From Bacillus sp. (in: firmicutes) (GTDB lineage Bacteria > Bacillota > Bacilli > Bacillales > Bacillaceae_J), in the NCBI GenBank assembly GCA_012842745.1, contig DUSF01000054.1, forward strand, positions 84,645 to 148,644: a stretch of 64,000 nt of DNA, given 5' to 3'. The notes under the pieces were generated by a model, which made no database searches, was not told the DNA's origin, and saw only the letters and a list, made by a program, of their open reading frames with translations. Shown here piece by piece: positions 56,367 through 64,000 of the stretch. The position numbers were made by a program, and so were the translations under genes. The first letter of the stretch is position 1, and the number at the start of each line of letters is the position of its first letter.

Positions 56367-57635
56367 TTGAGCAAATTTTTAAAATGGCTTTTTCTTATTT
56401 ATGGCTTATATATAGTTGTTGCTTTATCCTATTTCCTTTTTATAGCTGGTACATCTAATTTACCTGAAATATATAAAGGTACTGCTGCTGACCCTCATAC
56501 ATTTATGAATACAAGACAATTGGAATTGACATATGAATATTCAAAAATTAGACATATTATCTTCTTTATCTTAATTCCATCTGATTGGGTTTTATATTTA
56601 ACGATTTTAGCTGTAGGACTTTCTACGCGCTTCCGCAATTGGTCAGAGGCTTCTACTAAATTTTCATTTATACAAAAAGCAATCTATGTATTTTGGCTCT
56701 CGCTAATAAGCTTCATCATTATGTTTCCAATTCGATACATTACATACCAATTATCAAAAACTTATGGAATCACAACATCGCCATTTTCAATTTGGATGAA
56801 AGATCAATTTATCGACTTTTGGCTTGATACTTTATTTTTAGTTCTTCTTGCTGTTGTCGTTTTTACACTTATTCGTAAATTTGAAAAGCGCTGGTGGTTT
56901 TATGCGTGGGCACTTTCCGTCCCGTTTACGATTTTTCTCATGTTTGTCCAGCCTGTTCTGATTGATCCGCTGTATAATGATTTTTATCCGTTAAAAGATA
57001 AAGAATTAGAAGCAAAAATTTTGGCTCTAGCGAGTCAAGCGAATATACCGGCAGAGCATGTTTATGAAGTCAATATGTCTGAAAAAACAAATGCATTAAA
57101 TGCGTATGTAACAGGTATTGGTTCGAATTCTAGGATTGTTCTTTGGGATACAATGTTAAATAAATTAAATGATAAAGAAGTATTGTTTGTGATGGCCCAT
57201 GAAATGGCGCATTATGTAAAAAAGCATATCTATATTGGAACAGCGACGTACTTAATCATTTCATTTGTTGGGTTATTTTTAGCGTCGAAACTTTTCAGAT
57301 GGTCTCTGAATAAATTCGGAAAACGATTAAAACTTAACGGGACTCGTGATATTGCTAGCCTCCCATTGTTGTTAGTAATCATTTCTTTGCTTACATTTGC
57401 TTCAAGTCCATTTACAAAGGCTTTTTCAAGATATATAGAGCACACAGCCGATGTTTATGCGATTGAGATGACACAAGATCAAACAGCGGCAATAAGTAGC
57501 TTTCAAAAATTAACTGTAGCTGGGTTAAGTGAAGTAAATCCACCTTCCATCGTTAAATGGCTGCGCTATGACCACCCAACAATGCTGGAAAGATTGAATT
57601 TTTTAGAAAACTTCGATGTGGATAAGCCAAAATAA
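56367..57635 (+). CDS. yhfN: YhfN, Ste24-like M48 membrane metalloprotease
   Basis: 422 residues with about six helices. Zinc motif VMAHEMAHYVKKH (HExxH) near residue 275, with a downstream Glu ligand in IEHTADVYAIEM. The CAAX-protease-like fold matches YhfN by length and position. In B. subtilis aprE lies next to yhfN; no subtilisin gene is present here. GAGGAGG precedes the TTG start at 56367. Confidence 0.92.
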   Translation: MSKFLKWLFLIYGLYIVVALSYFLFIAGTSNLPEIYKGTAADPHTFMNTRQLELTYEYSKIRHIIFFILIPSDWVLYLTILAVGLSTRFRNWSEASTKFSFIQKAIYVFWLSLISFIIMFPIRYITYQLSKTYGITTSPFSIWMKDQFIDFWLDTLFLVLLAVVVFTLIRKFEKRWWFYAWALSVPFTIFLMFVQPVLIDPLYNDFYPLKDKELEAKILALASQANIPAEHVYEVNMSEKTNALNAYVTGIGSNSRIVLWDTMLNKLNDKEVLFVMAHEMAHYVKKHIYIGTATYLIISFVGLFLASKLFRWSLNKFGKRLKLNGTRDIASLPLLLVIISLLTFASSPFTKAFSRYIEHTADVYAIEMTQDQTAAISSFQKLTVAGLSEVNPPSIVKWLRYDHPTMLERLNFLENFDVDKPK

Positions 57636-57643
57636 TTTATAAT

Positions 57644-57697
57644 AACCCCCTTTTTTCAAAAAAAGATGAATTTTTTCGCAAAAAGGGGTTTCCTTTT
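57644..57697 (+). terminator. terminator of yhfN
   Basis: AACCCC-TTTTTT and AAAAAGGGGTT arms, followed by TTTCCTTTTT. Confidence 0.8.
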
Positions 57698-58088
57698 TAA
57701 AATTCCTGTTATATAATACAAACAGAAAGTAACAAATGTGTAATATAACAAGATGCATCAAAGAATGAGCTTAATGGAAGGAGTGGAGTAGTACCCAAAA
57801 TATTTTTCGATATTAACAACTATGTGGGTAAGAGTGTAAAGTAAAGACCAGTATAAAAATATAGTGTTTTTAACATTGGTGCTGCTTACATCTGGTTTGA
57901 TTTATGCAATAGATTAAGAGTTTTTGGGGAAATGTTTAGCGGTTGAATTCGTTGGACATTATGGGGCTTAAAGTACGGTTAAAGGGAAGTATATTTTTTA
58001 AAAAAATAGTACAGATAGCAACATTAATTAAAATAGCTAGCAACACAATTAAAATATAAAAGAAATTACTGAGAGGGGAAACACAGGG
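57698..58088. other. long region upstream of aceA
   Basis: About 390 bases without a credible ORF. It presumably holds the aceA promoter and a long leader. I looked for a carbon-catabolite (cre) site and found only a two-mismatch candidate near 57940, which I do not claim. Confidence 0.4.
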
Positions 58089-59369
58089 ATGACAAAACAA
58101 GAGAGAATTGCACAATTAGAACAAAGTTGGAAAAATGATAGCCGTTGGGCAGGTATTACTAGACCTTATTCTGCTGAAGACGTAATTCGCCTTCGCGGCT
58201 CAATGGATATTGAACATACTTTAGCAAAAGTTGGTTCAGAACGTCTATGGAAGCTTTTACATGAAGAAGATTTCATTAACGCACTAGGTGCATTAACTGG
58301 TAACCAAGCAGTACAACAAGTTAAAGCTGGTCTTAAAGCAATTTACCTAAGCGGCTGGCAAGTAGCTGCGGATGCTAACCTTTCAGGTCATATGTATCCA
58401 GACCAAAGCTTATACCCAGCTAACTCTGTACCAGCTGTTGTTAAGCGTATTAACCAAGCGTTACAACGTGCAGACCAAATTGAATCAGGTGAAGGAAAAG
58501 ACGACACTTATTGGTTCGCTCCAATTGTTGCTGACGCTGAAGCTGGTTTTGGTGGAGCACTTAACTGTTTCGAATTAATGAAAGGTATGATTGAAGCTGG
58601 TGCTTCAGGCGTTCACTTCGAAGACCAATTATCTTCAGAGAAAAAATGTGGTCACTTAGGTGGTAAAGTATTACTTCCAACTCAAACAGCTGTAAGAAAC
58701 TTAATTGCTGCTCGTTTAGCTGCAGACGTTATGGGTACACCAACTGTATTAGTTGCTCGTACTGATGCTGATGCTGCTGATATGATTACTAGCGATGTTG
58801 ATGATAATGACAAGCCATTCTTAACTGGCGAAAGAACTCCAGAAGGATTCTATCGTACAAAACCAGGTATCGAACAAGCAATTTCTCGTGGATTAGCTTA
58901 TGCACCATATGCAGATTTAATTTGGTGTGAAACTTCTACACCAGATCTTGAGCAAGCTAAACAATTCGCTGATGCAATTCATGCGAAATTCCCAGGTAAA
59001 ATGTTAGCATACAACTGCTCACCGTCATTTAACTGGAAATCTAAGCTTGATGATGACACAATCGAAAACTTCCAAAGAGAAATCGCGAAGATGGGCTACA
59101 AGTTCCAATTCGTAACATTAGCTGGATTCCATGCGCTTAACTACAGCATGTTCCAATTAGCTAAAGGTTATAAAACTCGCGGTATGGGAGCATATTCTGA
59201 ATTACAACAAGCTGAATTTGCAGCTGAAGTTGATGGATACACTGCAACTAAGCACCAACGTGAAGTAGGTACTGGATACTTTGATGATGTTGCTCAAATC
59301 GTAACTGGTGGTCAATCTTCAACAACAGCTATGAAGGGTTCTACTGAAGAAGCACAATTCGCGAAGTAA
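58089..59369 (+). CDS. aceA: isocitrate lyase
   Basis: Cleaves isocitrate to glyoxylate and succinate, the first step of the glyoxylate shunt. 426 residues. The active-site motif [17 protein letters not shown] carries the catalytic Cys; [15 protein letters not shown] and [14 protein letters not shown] are also conserved. Codons are notably uniform (GCT, GGT, CGT, TTA, GAA), as in a highly expressed gene. GAGAGGGG precedes ATG 58089. Confidence 0.97.
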   Translation: MTKQERIAQLEQSWKNDSRWAGITRPYSAEDVIRLRGSMDIEHTLAKVGSERLWKLLHEEDFINALGALTGNQAVQQVKAGLKAIYLSGWQVAADANLSGHMYPDQSLYPANSVPAVVKRINQALQRADQIESGEGKDDTYWFAPIVADAEAGFGGALNCFELMKGMIEAGASGVHFEDQLSSEKKCGHLGGKVLLPTQTAVRNLIAARLAADVMGTPTVLVARTDADAADMITSDVDDNDKPFLTGERTPEGFYRTKPGIEQAISRGLAYAPYADLIWCETSTPDLEQAKQFADAIHAKFPGKMLAYNCSPSFNWKSKLDDDTIENFQREIAKMGYKFQFVTLAGFHALNYSMFQLAKGYKTRGMGAYSELQQAEFAAEVDGYTATKHQREVGTGYFDDVAQIVTGGQSSTTAMKGSTEEAQFAK

Positions 59370-59427
59370 TGTAACACCCATGCGTGTTGGATAGTGTTAA
59401 CGTTCATTCTCCTGAACATATATTATT

Positions 59428-59468
59428 GCTGTATCAAAGGTGGCAACACTTTTGATACAGCTTTTTTT
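59428..59468 (+). terminator. terminator of aceA
   Basis: GCTGTATCAAA/TTTGATACAGC stem followed by seven T. Confidence 0.92.
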
Positions 59469-59489
59469 GTAAATTCTAATATAGTAGGT

Positions 59490-59519
59490 AAAAAAGGAAG
59501 CGAAAGCGCTTCCTTTTTT
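59490..59519. terminator. terminator of the IDEAL-domain gene
   Basis: AAAAAGGAAGCG-AAAG-CGCTTCCTTTTT, perfect and bidirectional. Confidence 0.92.
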
Positions 59520-59751
59520 ATGTTTGATTTTCTATTAGTCTTTTATACTGTTCGGTAAGAAGATAAAATTGGGTCCGATCTCTGGCATCTAAAGCATCAT
59601 TGATTTGTTTTAGTAGTAAATCTTTTTTGTAGTTATAAAGGGCTTCATCAATAATCATTTGGATATATACATCGAAGACATAGTTTGTGTCTGCGTTATT
59701 AAAGTCCGAATGGCTGTTCTTTTGAGCGGCGTATGACTTTCTGTTTTCCAT
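59518..59751 (-). CDS. IDEAL-domain protein
   Basis: 77 residues. A polar head leads into an IDEAL-type helical domain (YIQMIIDEALYNYKKDLLLK then QINDALDARDRTQFYLLTEQ), the motif that names the family. IDEAL domains occur at the ends of UPF0302 and other Bacillus regulators. Its place near comK matches the small gene yhzC of B. subtilis, but I am not certain of that identity. Confidence 0.85.
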   Translation of the reverse strand: MENRKSYAAQKNSHSDFNNADTNYVFDVYIQMIIDEALYNYKKDLLLKQINDALDARDRTQFYLLTEQYKRLIENQT

Positions 59752-59864
59752 GATTTCATCACCCCTGATGCTCTTTTTATTATTATAGTAGTGTTATCGT
59801 TATATTTCAAGAGGTTATTTTCTGATTTTTCGGAAAATTAATCTAAGGAAATTGGAATAAAATA

Positions 59865-59888
59865 AAAACCCACTATTTGGGCTTTTTA
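59865..59888 (-). terminator. short hairpin at the end of the 59.9-kb gene
   Basis: Minus strand CCCA-AATAG-TGGG followed by TTTTTATTTT; it overlaps the last codons of the gene. Confidence 0.55.
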
Positions 59889-60343
59889 TGGGTTAATAAA
59901 TATTCATCCTCTGTTATATACAAATCAATTGTTGGTCTTTCATGAATTAAATTGTTTTTTTGTAATAATAAATAATTTACTTTCAAGTAGGGGTCCCCAG
60001 GTGTTATCGGGAGTTTATTATACATTTGTACATAGCGGTCGACTGCAAATTGTATCAAATCTAAATAATAAGGAATCTCTTTTTCTTCTTCTTCGAAAAT
60101 TTCGTAAGTTTCCTTTGACATATAAAAAGGTTGATCGGGAATTCCTTTTAAATAAGGTTTTAATAAATCGAAGTCAATCGTATGGTCATCCTTGACTAAA
60201 ATTCGTGCTGTTACACCTTTAGGTGCTCTAGATGCAAACTCACGAACCGCTTTTTTGATTGTTTCTAAATCAAATTTGTGTATTTGGTAATAATGATTTT
60301 CTTCTTTTTGTTTATTTTTGATTCGCTTCCACATGATTCTCAC
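59873..60343 (-). CDS. uncharacterised protein, possibly DUF3939-like
   Basis: 156 residues, soluble. KFDLETIKKAVREFASRAPK and VTARILVKDDHTIDFDLLKP open the protein, and the acidic YEIFEEEEKEIPYYLDLIQF is central. It resembles small Bacillus proteins of the DUF3939 type, from memory only. The start may be ATG 60343 or the second Met at 60334; AAAGGAGTG lies just upstream. Confidence 0.7.
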   Translation of the reverse strand: MRIMWKRIKNKQKEENHYYQIHKFDLETIKKAVREFASRAPKGVTARILVKDDHTIDFDLLKPYLKGIPDQPFYMSKETYEIFEEEEKEIPYYLDLIQFAVDRYVQMYNKLPITPGDPYLKVNYLLLQKNNLIHERPTIDLYITEDEYLLTHKKPK

Positions 60344-60412
60344 TCCTTTAATTTACACTAAGAAGTAATTGAACTTGCTGTTTTAGAACACAATAACAAT
60401 GGAGGTGTTTAG

Positions 60413-60637
60413 ATGAAAAGGAATCCATTTAATAAAAAAAATACTCAATCAGGAATTGACAAGATTACAGAATCTTTTTTGAATCCAGGATTTAGCCTTG
60501 GAGTTGATACTGATATCATGGCTCCTTCTGGTAAAGATTATATTACAGGTGAATCTATAGACGAACACCGAATTGTTGAACAAGCAAATGAATATATAGG
60601 TGAAGAAGAAATTAAGCAACAATTCGAAAACTTATAA
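60413..60637 (+). CDS. small uncharacterised protein
   Basis: 74 residues: basic head (MKRNPFNKKNTQSG), then GFSLGVDTDIMAPSGKDYIT and an acidic tail (EQANEYIGEEEIKQQFENL). GGAGGTG precedes ATG 60413 at good spacing. No known family recognised. It has its own terminator. Confidence 0.7.
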   Translation: MKRNPFNKKNTQSGIDKITESFLNPGFSLGVDTDIMAPSGKDYITGESIDEHRIVEQANEYIGEEEIKQQFENL

Positions 60638-60667
60638 AAGAGTGGCCACCAGCTGCTCTTTTATTTT
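60636..60667 (+). terminator. terminator after the 60.4-kb gene
   Basis: AAAAGAG/CTCTTTT arms around a GC-rich loop, followed by ATTTT. Confidence 0.7.
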
Positions 60668-60791
60668 GAAACTTTAAAAACATCCTATAAAAATAATGAG
60701 TTTTGTGATAATATAAAGATTAAATAGAAATTTGTCAAACGTTGTCATCGCAAAATCTTAAATTTACCTTAAATATAAGAGGGGTGTACTT

Positions 60792-61322
60792 ATGGGAAAT
60801 AAGGAAAAAACAATCGTTCTTTCTGATTTTGAAGTAAATCCGTACACAATGGCGATTGTTGGTGAAAAAGTAAGTAAAGAACAAACTGTGTATTCACGCG
60901 TTTTAGAGGTTGAAAATGAATTTTTGGTAAAAATGAAACCTACAATGGTGATGGACAAAAGTTGCAAATATTTCGGCAGCAGCCTAAAAGGCAGACAAGA
61001 AGGAACTAAAGAGCTAACTGGTATTTCCTATAAAGCCCCGATTGCTGTTGATCCTTCAAATGAAATCTACATGTTTCCTACTAACTCTCCTTATAAAGAC
61101 ACATGCGTATGGCTTTCACATTCCTATATCCAAGATTATCAGTCCGCTGGCCCAGAAAAGACGATTGTAACATTTACAAACAATAAAACAATTATCCTTA
61201 ATATCTCCAAAGGCTCCTTTGAAAATCAGTTAAACCGAACAGCCCAATATAGGTTTATTCTGTCAACTAGAATTTCTCCTAATAAAAATGAAAAACAAAA
61301 TAATGGAAAATACGATACATGA
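60792..61322 (+). CDS. comK: ComK, competence transcription factor
   Basis: 176 residues (B. subtilis 192). Family motifs TMAIVGEKVSKEQTVYSRVL, DKSCKYFGSSLKGRQEGTKE, KAPIAVDPSNEIYMFPTNSP and WLSHSYIQDYQ. It activates DNA-uptake genes by binding AT-boxes. Upstream AT-rich runs (such as AAAAATAATGAGTTTT at 60689-60704) recall its own binding pattern, but spacing is not the standard N5. AGAGGGGTG precedes ATG 60792. Confidence 0.95.
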   Translation: MGNKEKTIVLSDFEVNPYTMAIVGEKVSKEQTVYSRVLEVENEFLVKMKPTMVMDKSCKYFGSSLKGRQEGTKELTGISYKAPIAVDPSNEIYMFPTNSPYKDTCVWLSHSYIQDYQSAGPEKTIVTFTNNKTIILNISKGSFENQLNRTAQYRFILSTRISPNKNEKQNNGKYDT

Positions 61323-61383
61323 TATTATTTAAAATAAGGGGAAATATAATTGTAGTAAGAATGTATGTGAGGGATAACATTAG

Positions 61384-61986
61384 ATGGACTTTGAGTCTTT
61401 GAAAGATTTGTTAACAATGGAACATATACTTGCGCTGCTTGAGGAGTATGCTGCACTTGGTCCGATTCCAGGTATTTTGTTGCCGATGATTGAGGCAATC
61501 ATACCTATTTTACCATTAGTATTATTTGTTATGGCAAATGCAGCGGCTTTTGGGTTGTGGAAAGGATTCATTATCTCATGGATTGGTGCATCCATTGGAG
61601 CATTAATTGTGTTTTTTTTAATTCGCAAATTTGGAAGGAAACGTTTTTTTAACTTCTTAACAAGGCATCAAAAGGTGAAGAAATTAATGAATTGGGTGGA
61701 ACGTCACGGATTCGGCTTTATTTTTTTAATGTTGTGTTTTCCTTTTTCGCCCTCGTCATTAATTAATGTTGTCGCAGGATTATCGAGAATCAGCACATAC
61801 CAGTTTATTCTTGCTGTATTATTAGGAAAATTAGTGATGATCTTTACAATATCTTTTATCGGGTATGATCTACAGGCATTAATAAAGCAGCCATTTAAAA
61901 CTATATTTGTTTTAGTATTAATGTTCGTCCTCTGGTATACGGGGAAAAGAATCGAAAGAAGGATACATATAGAGGATGGGAAATAA
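61384..61986 (+). CDS. yhjE: YhjE, VTT/SNARE-associated (DedA/TVP38-type) membrane protein
   Basis: 200 residues with four or five helices. VTT-domain motif: FGLWKGFIISWIGASIGALI and FPFSPSSLINVVAGLSRIST. Possibly involved in lipid scrambling, as known for DedA relatives. Follows comK as in B. subtilis (yhj region); the mobile element begins shortly after its stop. Confidence 0.9.
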   Translation: MDFESLKDLLTMEHILALLEEYAALGPIPGILLPMIEAIIPILPLVLFVMANAAAFGLWKGFIISWIGASIGALIVFFLIRKFGRKRFFNFLTRHQKVKKLMNWVERHGFGFIFLMLCFPFSPSSLINVVAGLSRISTYQFILAVLLGKLVMIFTISFIGYDLQALIKQPFKTIFVLVLMFVLWYTGKRIERRIHIEDGK

Positions 61987-62046
61987 AACGAATGGTAAGG
62001 CATTCAAAAACATGTAGGGAATTCATCCGAAGCTTTATATTAAATA

Positions 62047-62115
62047 GGCGAGAAGGCTCTCACCTCAAGGAATGAGAAGGGCGTAGCCCAATGAGTAGGT
62101 GGGAGATGAATCGCC
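62047..62115. other. cloverleaf-like left-end structure of the IS
   Basis: Outer stem GGCGA (62047-62051)/TCGCC (62111-62115), second stem CTCTCACCT (62057-62065)/AGGTGGGAG (62097-62105), and tip hairpin GGGC-GTA-GCCC (62079-62089). Such imperfect hairpins mark IS605-family ends. A second nested hairpin, TCGGACAA...TTGTCCGA at 62117-62156 with inner GATGGC/GCCATC, overlaps the end of the RHH gene. Confidence 0.6.
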
Positions 62116-62132
62116 TTCGGACAAGGGATGGC

Positions 62133-62288
62133 TTACTTGCCATCTCGATTGTCCGATTGTTCGAGTGCAATTTGCAATAAGTGGAAAATAGCTTGTGTAC
62201 GAGTGCCAAAACCCTTTTGCTCTTTGTATGTGTCCACCCTATCTAAAAGAATTTTAGGAAATCGTAATACTACTGATTGTTTTTTCAT
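62133..62288 (-). CDS. ribbon-helix-helix DNA-binding protein carried by the IS
   Basis: 51 residues from ATG 62288 (GGGGTGA upstream) to TAA 62133. The start KKQSVVLRFPKILLDRVD is a beta strand followed by helix A; KGFGTRTQAIFHLLQIALEQ is the turn and helix B of an Arc/MetJ-type RHH fold. It is transcribed away from tnpB, and the shared 80-base spacer holds two palindromes with a common half-site. A repressor of tnpB and of itself is the likeliest role. I do not recall an RHH gene as a standard part of such elements. Confidence 0.78.
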   Translation of the reverse strand: MKKQSVVLRFPKILLDRVDTYKEQKGFGTRTQAIFHLLQIALEQSDNRDGK

Positions 62289-62304
62289 GTCTTCACCCCT
62301 AAAA

Positions 62305-62347
62305 TGATATATAACATATATCAGTATGATATAATGTGTATATCATA
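62305..62347. promoter_or_regulatory. paired operators between RHH gene and tnpB
   Basis: Two perfect palindromes: TGATATAT-AAC-ATATATCA (62305-62323) and, one base further, 9-bp arms TATGATATA/TATATCATA around ATGTG (62325-62347). The half-site TGATATA appears four times in alternating orientation. The second palindrome overlaps the region just upstream of the tnpB ribosome binding site (AAGGAGGTG), so occupancy should block expression. Confidence 0.75.
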
Positions 62348-62368
62348 ACACATAAGGAGGTGAAAGTC

Positions 62369-63490
62369 ATGATCGTCAACAAAGCATACAAATTCCGCAT
62401 CTATCCAAACAAAGAACAAAAAATACTGATTGCTAAAACAATCGGCTGTTCACGTTTTGTGTTTAATCATTTTTTAGCAAAATGGAATGATGCTTACAAA
62501 GAAACAGGTAAAGGATTGACTTATAACGCTTGTTCTTCTCAATTAACACAACTAAAGAAAGAATTAGCATGGTTAAAAGAAGTTGACAGCATTGCTATTC
62601 AATCATCACTTAAAAATCTTGCTGATTCATATAGTCGATTCTTCAAAAAACAAAACAAAGCACCACGATTTAAGTCTAAAAAGAATAAAGTACAATCCTA
62701 CACAACCAAGCACACTAACGGTAATATTGCCATTGTAGGCAATAAAATTAAATTGCCTAAACTTGGTCTTGTTCGCTTTGCCAAAAGTCGTGAAGTAGAA
62801 GGTCGTATACTCAAAGCTACTGTTAGACGAAATCCAAGTGGAAAATACTTTGTGTCCATTCTTGCTGAAACAGAAGTGCAACCATTAGAAAAAACAGGTT
62901 CTTCTGTTGGTGTTGACGTTGGACTAAAAGACTTTGCCATTTTGAGTACGGGAGAAGTATTCTCTAATCCGAAATGGTTTCGTAAACTTGAAGATAAACT
63001 AGCGAACGCACAACGCATCCTTTCCAGACGGATGAAAGGTTCTTCAAATTGGAACAAGCAACGTATTAAGGTTGCAAGAATCCACGAATGTATCACCAAT
63101 GCAAGAACAGACTATCTGCAGAAAATCTCAACTTGCATCATCAAAAACCACGATGTTGTAGGAATTGAGGATTTGCAAGTATCAAATATGCTGAAAAACC
63201 ATAAGTTAGCAAAAGCAATCAGTGAAGTATCTTGGTCACAATTCAGAACCATGCTTGAGTACAAAGCAACATGGTATAGCAAAGAAGTCGTTGCTGTATC
63301 TAAAACTTTTGCAAGTTCTCAGCTATGTTCGTGCTGCGGCTATCAAAACAAAGACGTTAAGAATCTAAACCTTCGTGAGTGGGACTGCCCTTCTTGTGGC
63401 GCACATCACGACAGGGATATTAACGCAGGACAAAATCTTAAAAATGAAGCTATAAGACTTCTAACCGTAGGAACTATGGGGTTAGCCTAA
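62369..63490 (+). CDS. tnpB: TnpB RNA-guided nuclease (OrfB)
   Basis: 373 residues from ATG 62369, with AAGGAGGTG upstream. RuvC residues are all present: D183 in [10 protein letters not shown]267 in [10 protein letters not shown] and the final Asp (about 350) in [10 protein letters not shown]. Zinc finger CSCC...CPSC (C320, C323, C340, C343). The N-terminal helix domain ([17 protein letters not shown]) is typical. All catalytic residues being intact suggests an active omega-RNA-guided DNA nuclease that maintains the element. Confidence 0.95.
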   Translation: MIVNKAYKFRIYPNKEQKILIAKTIGCSRFVFNHFLAKWNDAYKETGKGLTYNACSSQLTQLKKELAWLKEVDSIAIQSSLKNLADSYSRFFKKQNKAPRFKSKKNKVQSYTTKHTNGNIAIVGNKIKLPKLGLVRFAKSREVEGRILKATVRRNPSGKYFVSILAETEVQPLEKTGSSVGVDVGLKDFAILSTGEVFSNPKWFRKLEDKLANAQRILSRRMKGSSNWNKQRIKVARIHECITNARTDYLQKISTCIIKNHDVVGIEDLQVSNMLKNHKLAKAISEVSWSQFRTMLEYKATWYSKEVVAVSKTFASSQLCSCCGYQNKDVKNLNLREWDCPSCGAHHDRDINAGQNLKNEAIRLLTVGTMGLA

Positions 63491-63573
63491 TCAATAACTG
63501 GCGGTTACGCTGGTATTCTTAGGAATCTCCCACTTCAAACAGCTCGTAAGAGGGTTAAGTGGGGGTAGTTCAA
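63400..63573 (+). ncRNA. predicted omega-RNA and right end of the IS
   Basis: By analogy to other TnpB elements the guide RNA scaffold spans the 3' part of tnpB and the right end. Here the right end has CCCACTT (63529-63535)/AAGTGGG (63557-63563) and ends at TTCAA. The flanking ATTATAATATGCTGATG would be the guide. The 5' limit given is a guess. Confidence 0.5.
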
Positions 63574-63589
63574 ATTATAATATGCTGAT

Positions 63590-63638
63590 GTCGAATCAAA
63601 TGGTTCTTAATTTCTATTACATTTGATTCGACTTTTTT
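63590..63638 (+). terminator. strong terminator downstream of the IS
   Basis: 13-bp perfect stem GTCGAATCAAATG/CATTTGATTCGAC followed by six T. It may be the original terminator of yhjE, now cut off by the IS, and shields the rrn promoters. Confidence 0.93.
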
Positions 63639-63663
63639 GTACTAACTTTTTTTGAAAAGATTA

Positions 63664-63692
63664 TTGACGAATGGGTTTAATTCTGATATATT
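63664..63692 (+). promoter_or_regulatory. rrn promoter P1
   Basis: TTGACG, 17-base spacer, TATATT. Confidence 0.8.
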
Positions 63693-63755
63693 AATTTTTG
63701 CTGTCAGGTTAGACAGGAAAAATCGGGTAATAAGTAAAAAACTTTTAAAAAAGCA

Positions 63756-63784
63756 TTGACTTCCGCGAAAACGAATGATACTAT
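63756..63784 (+). promoter_or_regulatory. rrn promoter P2
   Basis: TTGACT, 17-base spacer, TACTAT, 92 bases after P1, the tandem arrangement usual for Bacillus rrn operons. The following leader to 63913 carries the TGTTCTTTGAAAACTAAAC antitermination/processing region. Confidence 0.85.
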
Positions 63785-63913
63785 AATGAATGTCGCTAAA
63801 ACAAAGCGAAAATAAAATGTTCTTTGAAAACTAAACAAAATGTCAAGCGTGCAATAAAGTTGAACGTTAGAGTTCAACAACCAAGTCAGTAAAACTTTTG
63901 AGCAATCAAACCC

Positions 63914-64000
63914 TTTTTGGAGAGTTTGATCCTGGCTCAGGACGAACGCTGGCGGCGTGCCTAATACATGCAAGTCGAGCGGATTCAAAGGAGCTTGCTC
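63914..64000 (+). rRNA. rrs: 16S ribosomal RNA, 5' end (cut by window edge)
   Basis: GGAGAGTTTGATCCTGGCTC (63919-63938) is the universal 16S start, followed by GACGAACGCTGGCGGCGTGC and the V1 loop. Only about 87 bases are inside the window. The mature 5' end is placed about five bases before GGAGAG. Confidence 0.97.

Larger units (their letters stand above)
62020..63573 (+). mobile_element. IS200/IS605-type (IS1341-like) element with tnpB and an RHH gene, no tnpA
   Basis: The unit comprises a structured left region (62047-62156), a leftward ribbon-helix-helix gene, two palindromes, tnpB, and a right-end hairpin (63529-63563) followed by TTCAA at 63569-63573. Lack of the Y1 transposase TnpA means it depends on another element to move. 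Its left boundary is uncertain: the TTCAT at about 62021-62025 is a possible target motif. It separates yhjE from a strong terminator at 63590 and from the rRNA operon. Confidence 0.75.

Noticed and set aside
57930..57960. cre (CcpA) site upstream of aceA
   Set aside because: Best candidate has two mismatches to the conserved positions.
60689..60704. ComK box upstream of comK
   Set aside because: A-run and T-run are separated by seven rather than five bases; too weak to list as a site.
63704..63988. 94-codon minus-strand frame
   Set aside because: Antisense to the rrn leader and the 16S gene.

Overview
The window is AT-rich, densely coded DNA from an aerobic, endospore-forming member of the Bacillaceae. 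Supporting evidence is an alpha/beta-type SASP, YheC/YheD coat-associated proteins, a YjcZ-type peptide, ScoC, ComK and long gene-order agreement with the yhe-yha-yhf-comK segment of the Bacillus subtilis chromosome. It differs from B. subtilis in carrying a glyoxylate shunt: malate synthase G is cut by the left edge and isocitrate lyase lies near 58-59 kb. The right edge runs into the 5' end of a 16S rRNA gene behind tandem rrn promoters. I cannot name the species.

Layout. 1-10 kb: partial glcB, a small membrane protein, a membrane GGDEF-EAL regulator, a rarD pseudogene with an internal deletion, a tiny FbpB-like gene, a TetR/HlyD/ABC-2 efflux operon, fumC and a SASP gene. 10-21 kb: a CstR-like repressor, four tandem ATP-grasp genes (two YheD-YheC pairs), yheB, yheA, yhaX, hemZ and yhaR. 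21-40 kb: yhaO-yhaN, a YhaM-family exonuclease, yhaL, prsA, yhaJ, yhaI, scoC, yhaH, trpP with a TRAP-type leader, serC, hit, ecsAB followed by a site-2 protease gene, then hemE-hemH-hemY. 40-47 kb: an island without counterpart in the yha region, holding chemosensory and c-di-GMP proteins (MCP-CZB, EAL-HDOD, HemAT-like globin receptor, CheY, RsbW-like ATPase, MinD paralogue) with receptor-gene debris. 47-61 kb: yhfI, lplJ, an ABC importer, a GH18-SLH protein, azlCD, a YtkA/Sco pair, yhfN, aceA, comK and yhjE. 62-63.6 kb: an IS200/IS605-type element encoding TnpB, inserted between yhjE and the rRNA operon.

The most unusual signals are two TnpB-related loci. At 47.06-47.32 kb the minus strand carries a near-consensus promoter, a highly structured RNA of about 226 nt ending in an omega-RNA-like right-end hairpin, an 18-nt guide-like stub and an intrinsic terminator, with no tnpB beside it. 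At 62.1-63.57 kb tnpB is transcribed divergently from a 51-residue ribbon-helix-helix protein, across two near-adjacent palindromes sharing one half-site; this looks like a self-repressing TnpB element. Other notable points are a 13-A tract that puts the HemAT-like gene out of frame with its most natural start, a cluster of imperfect repeats between hit and ecsA, and a cloverleaf-like inverted-repeat structure upstream of the SASP gene.
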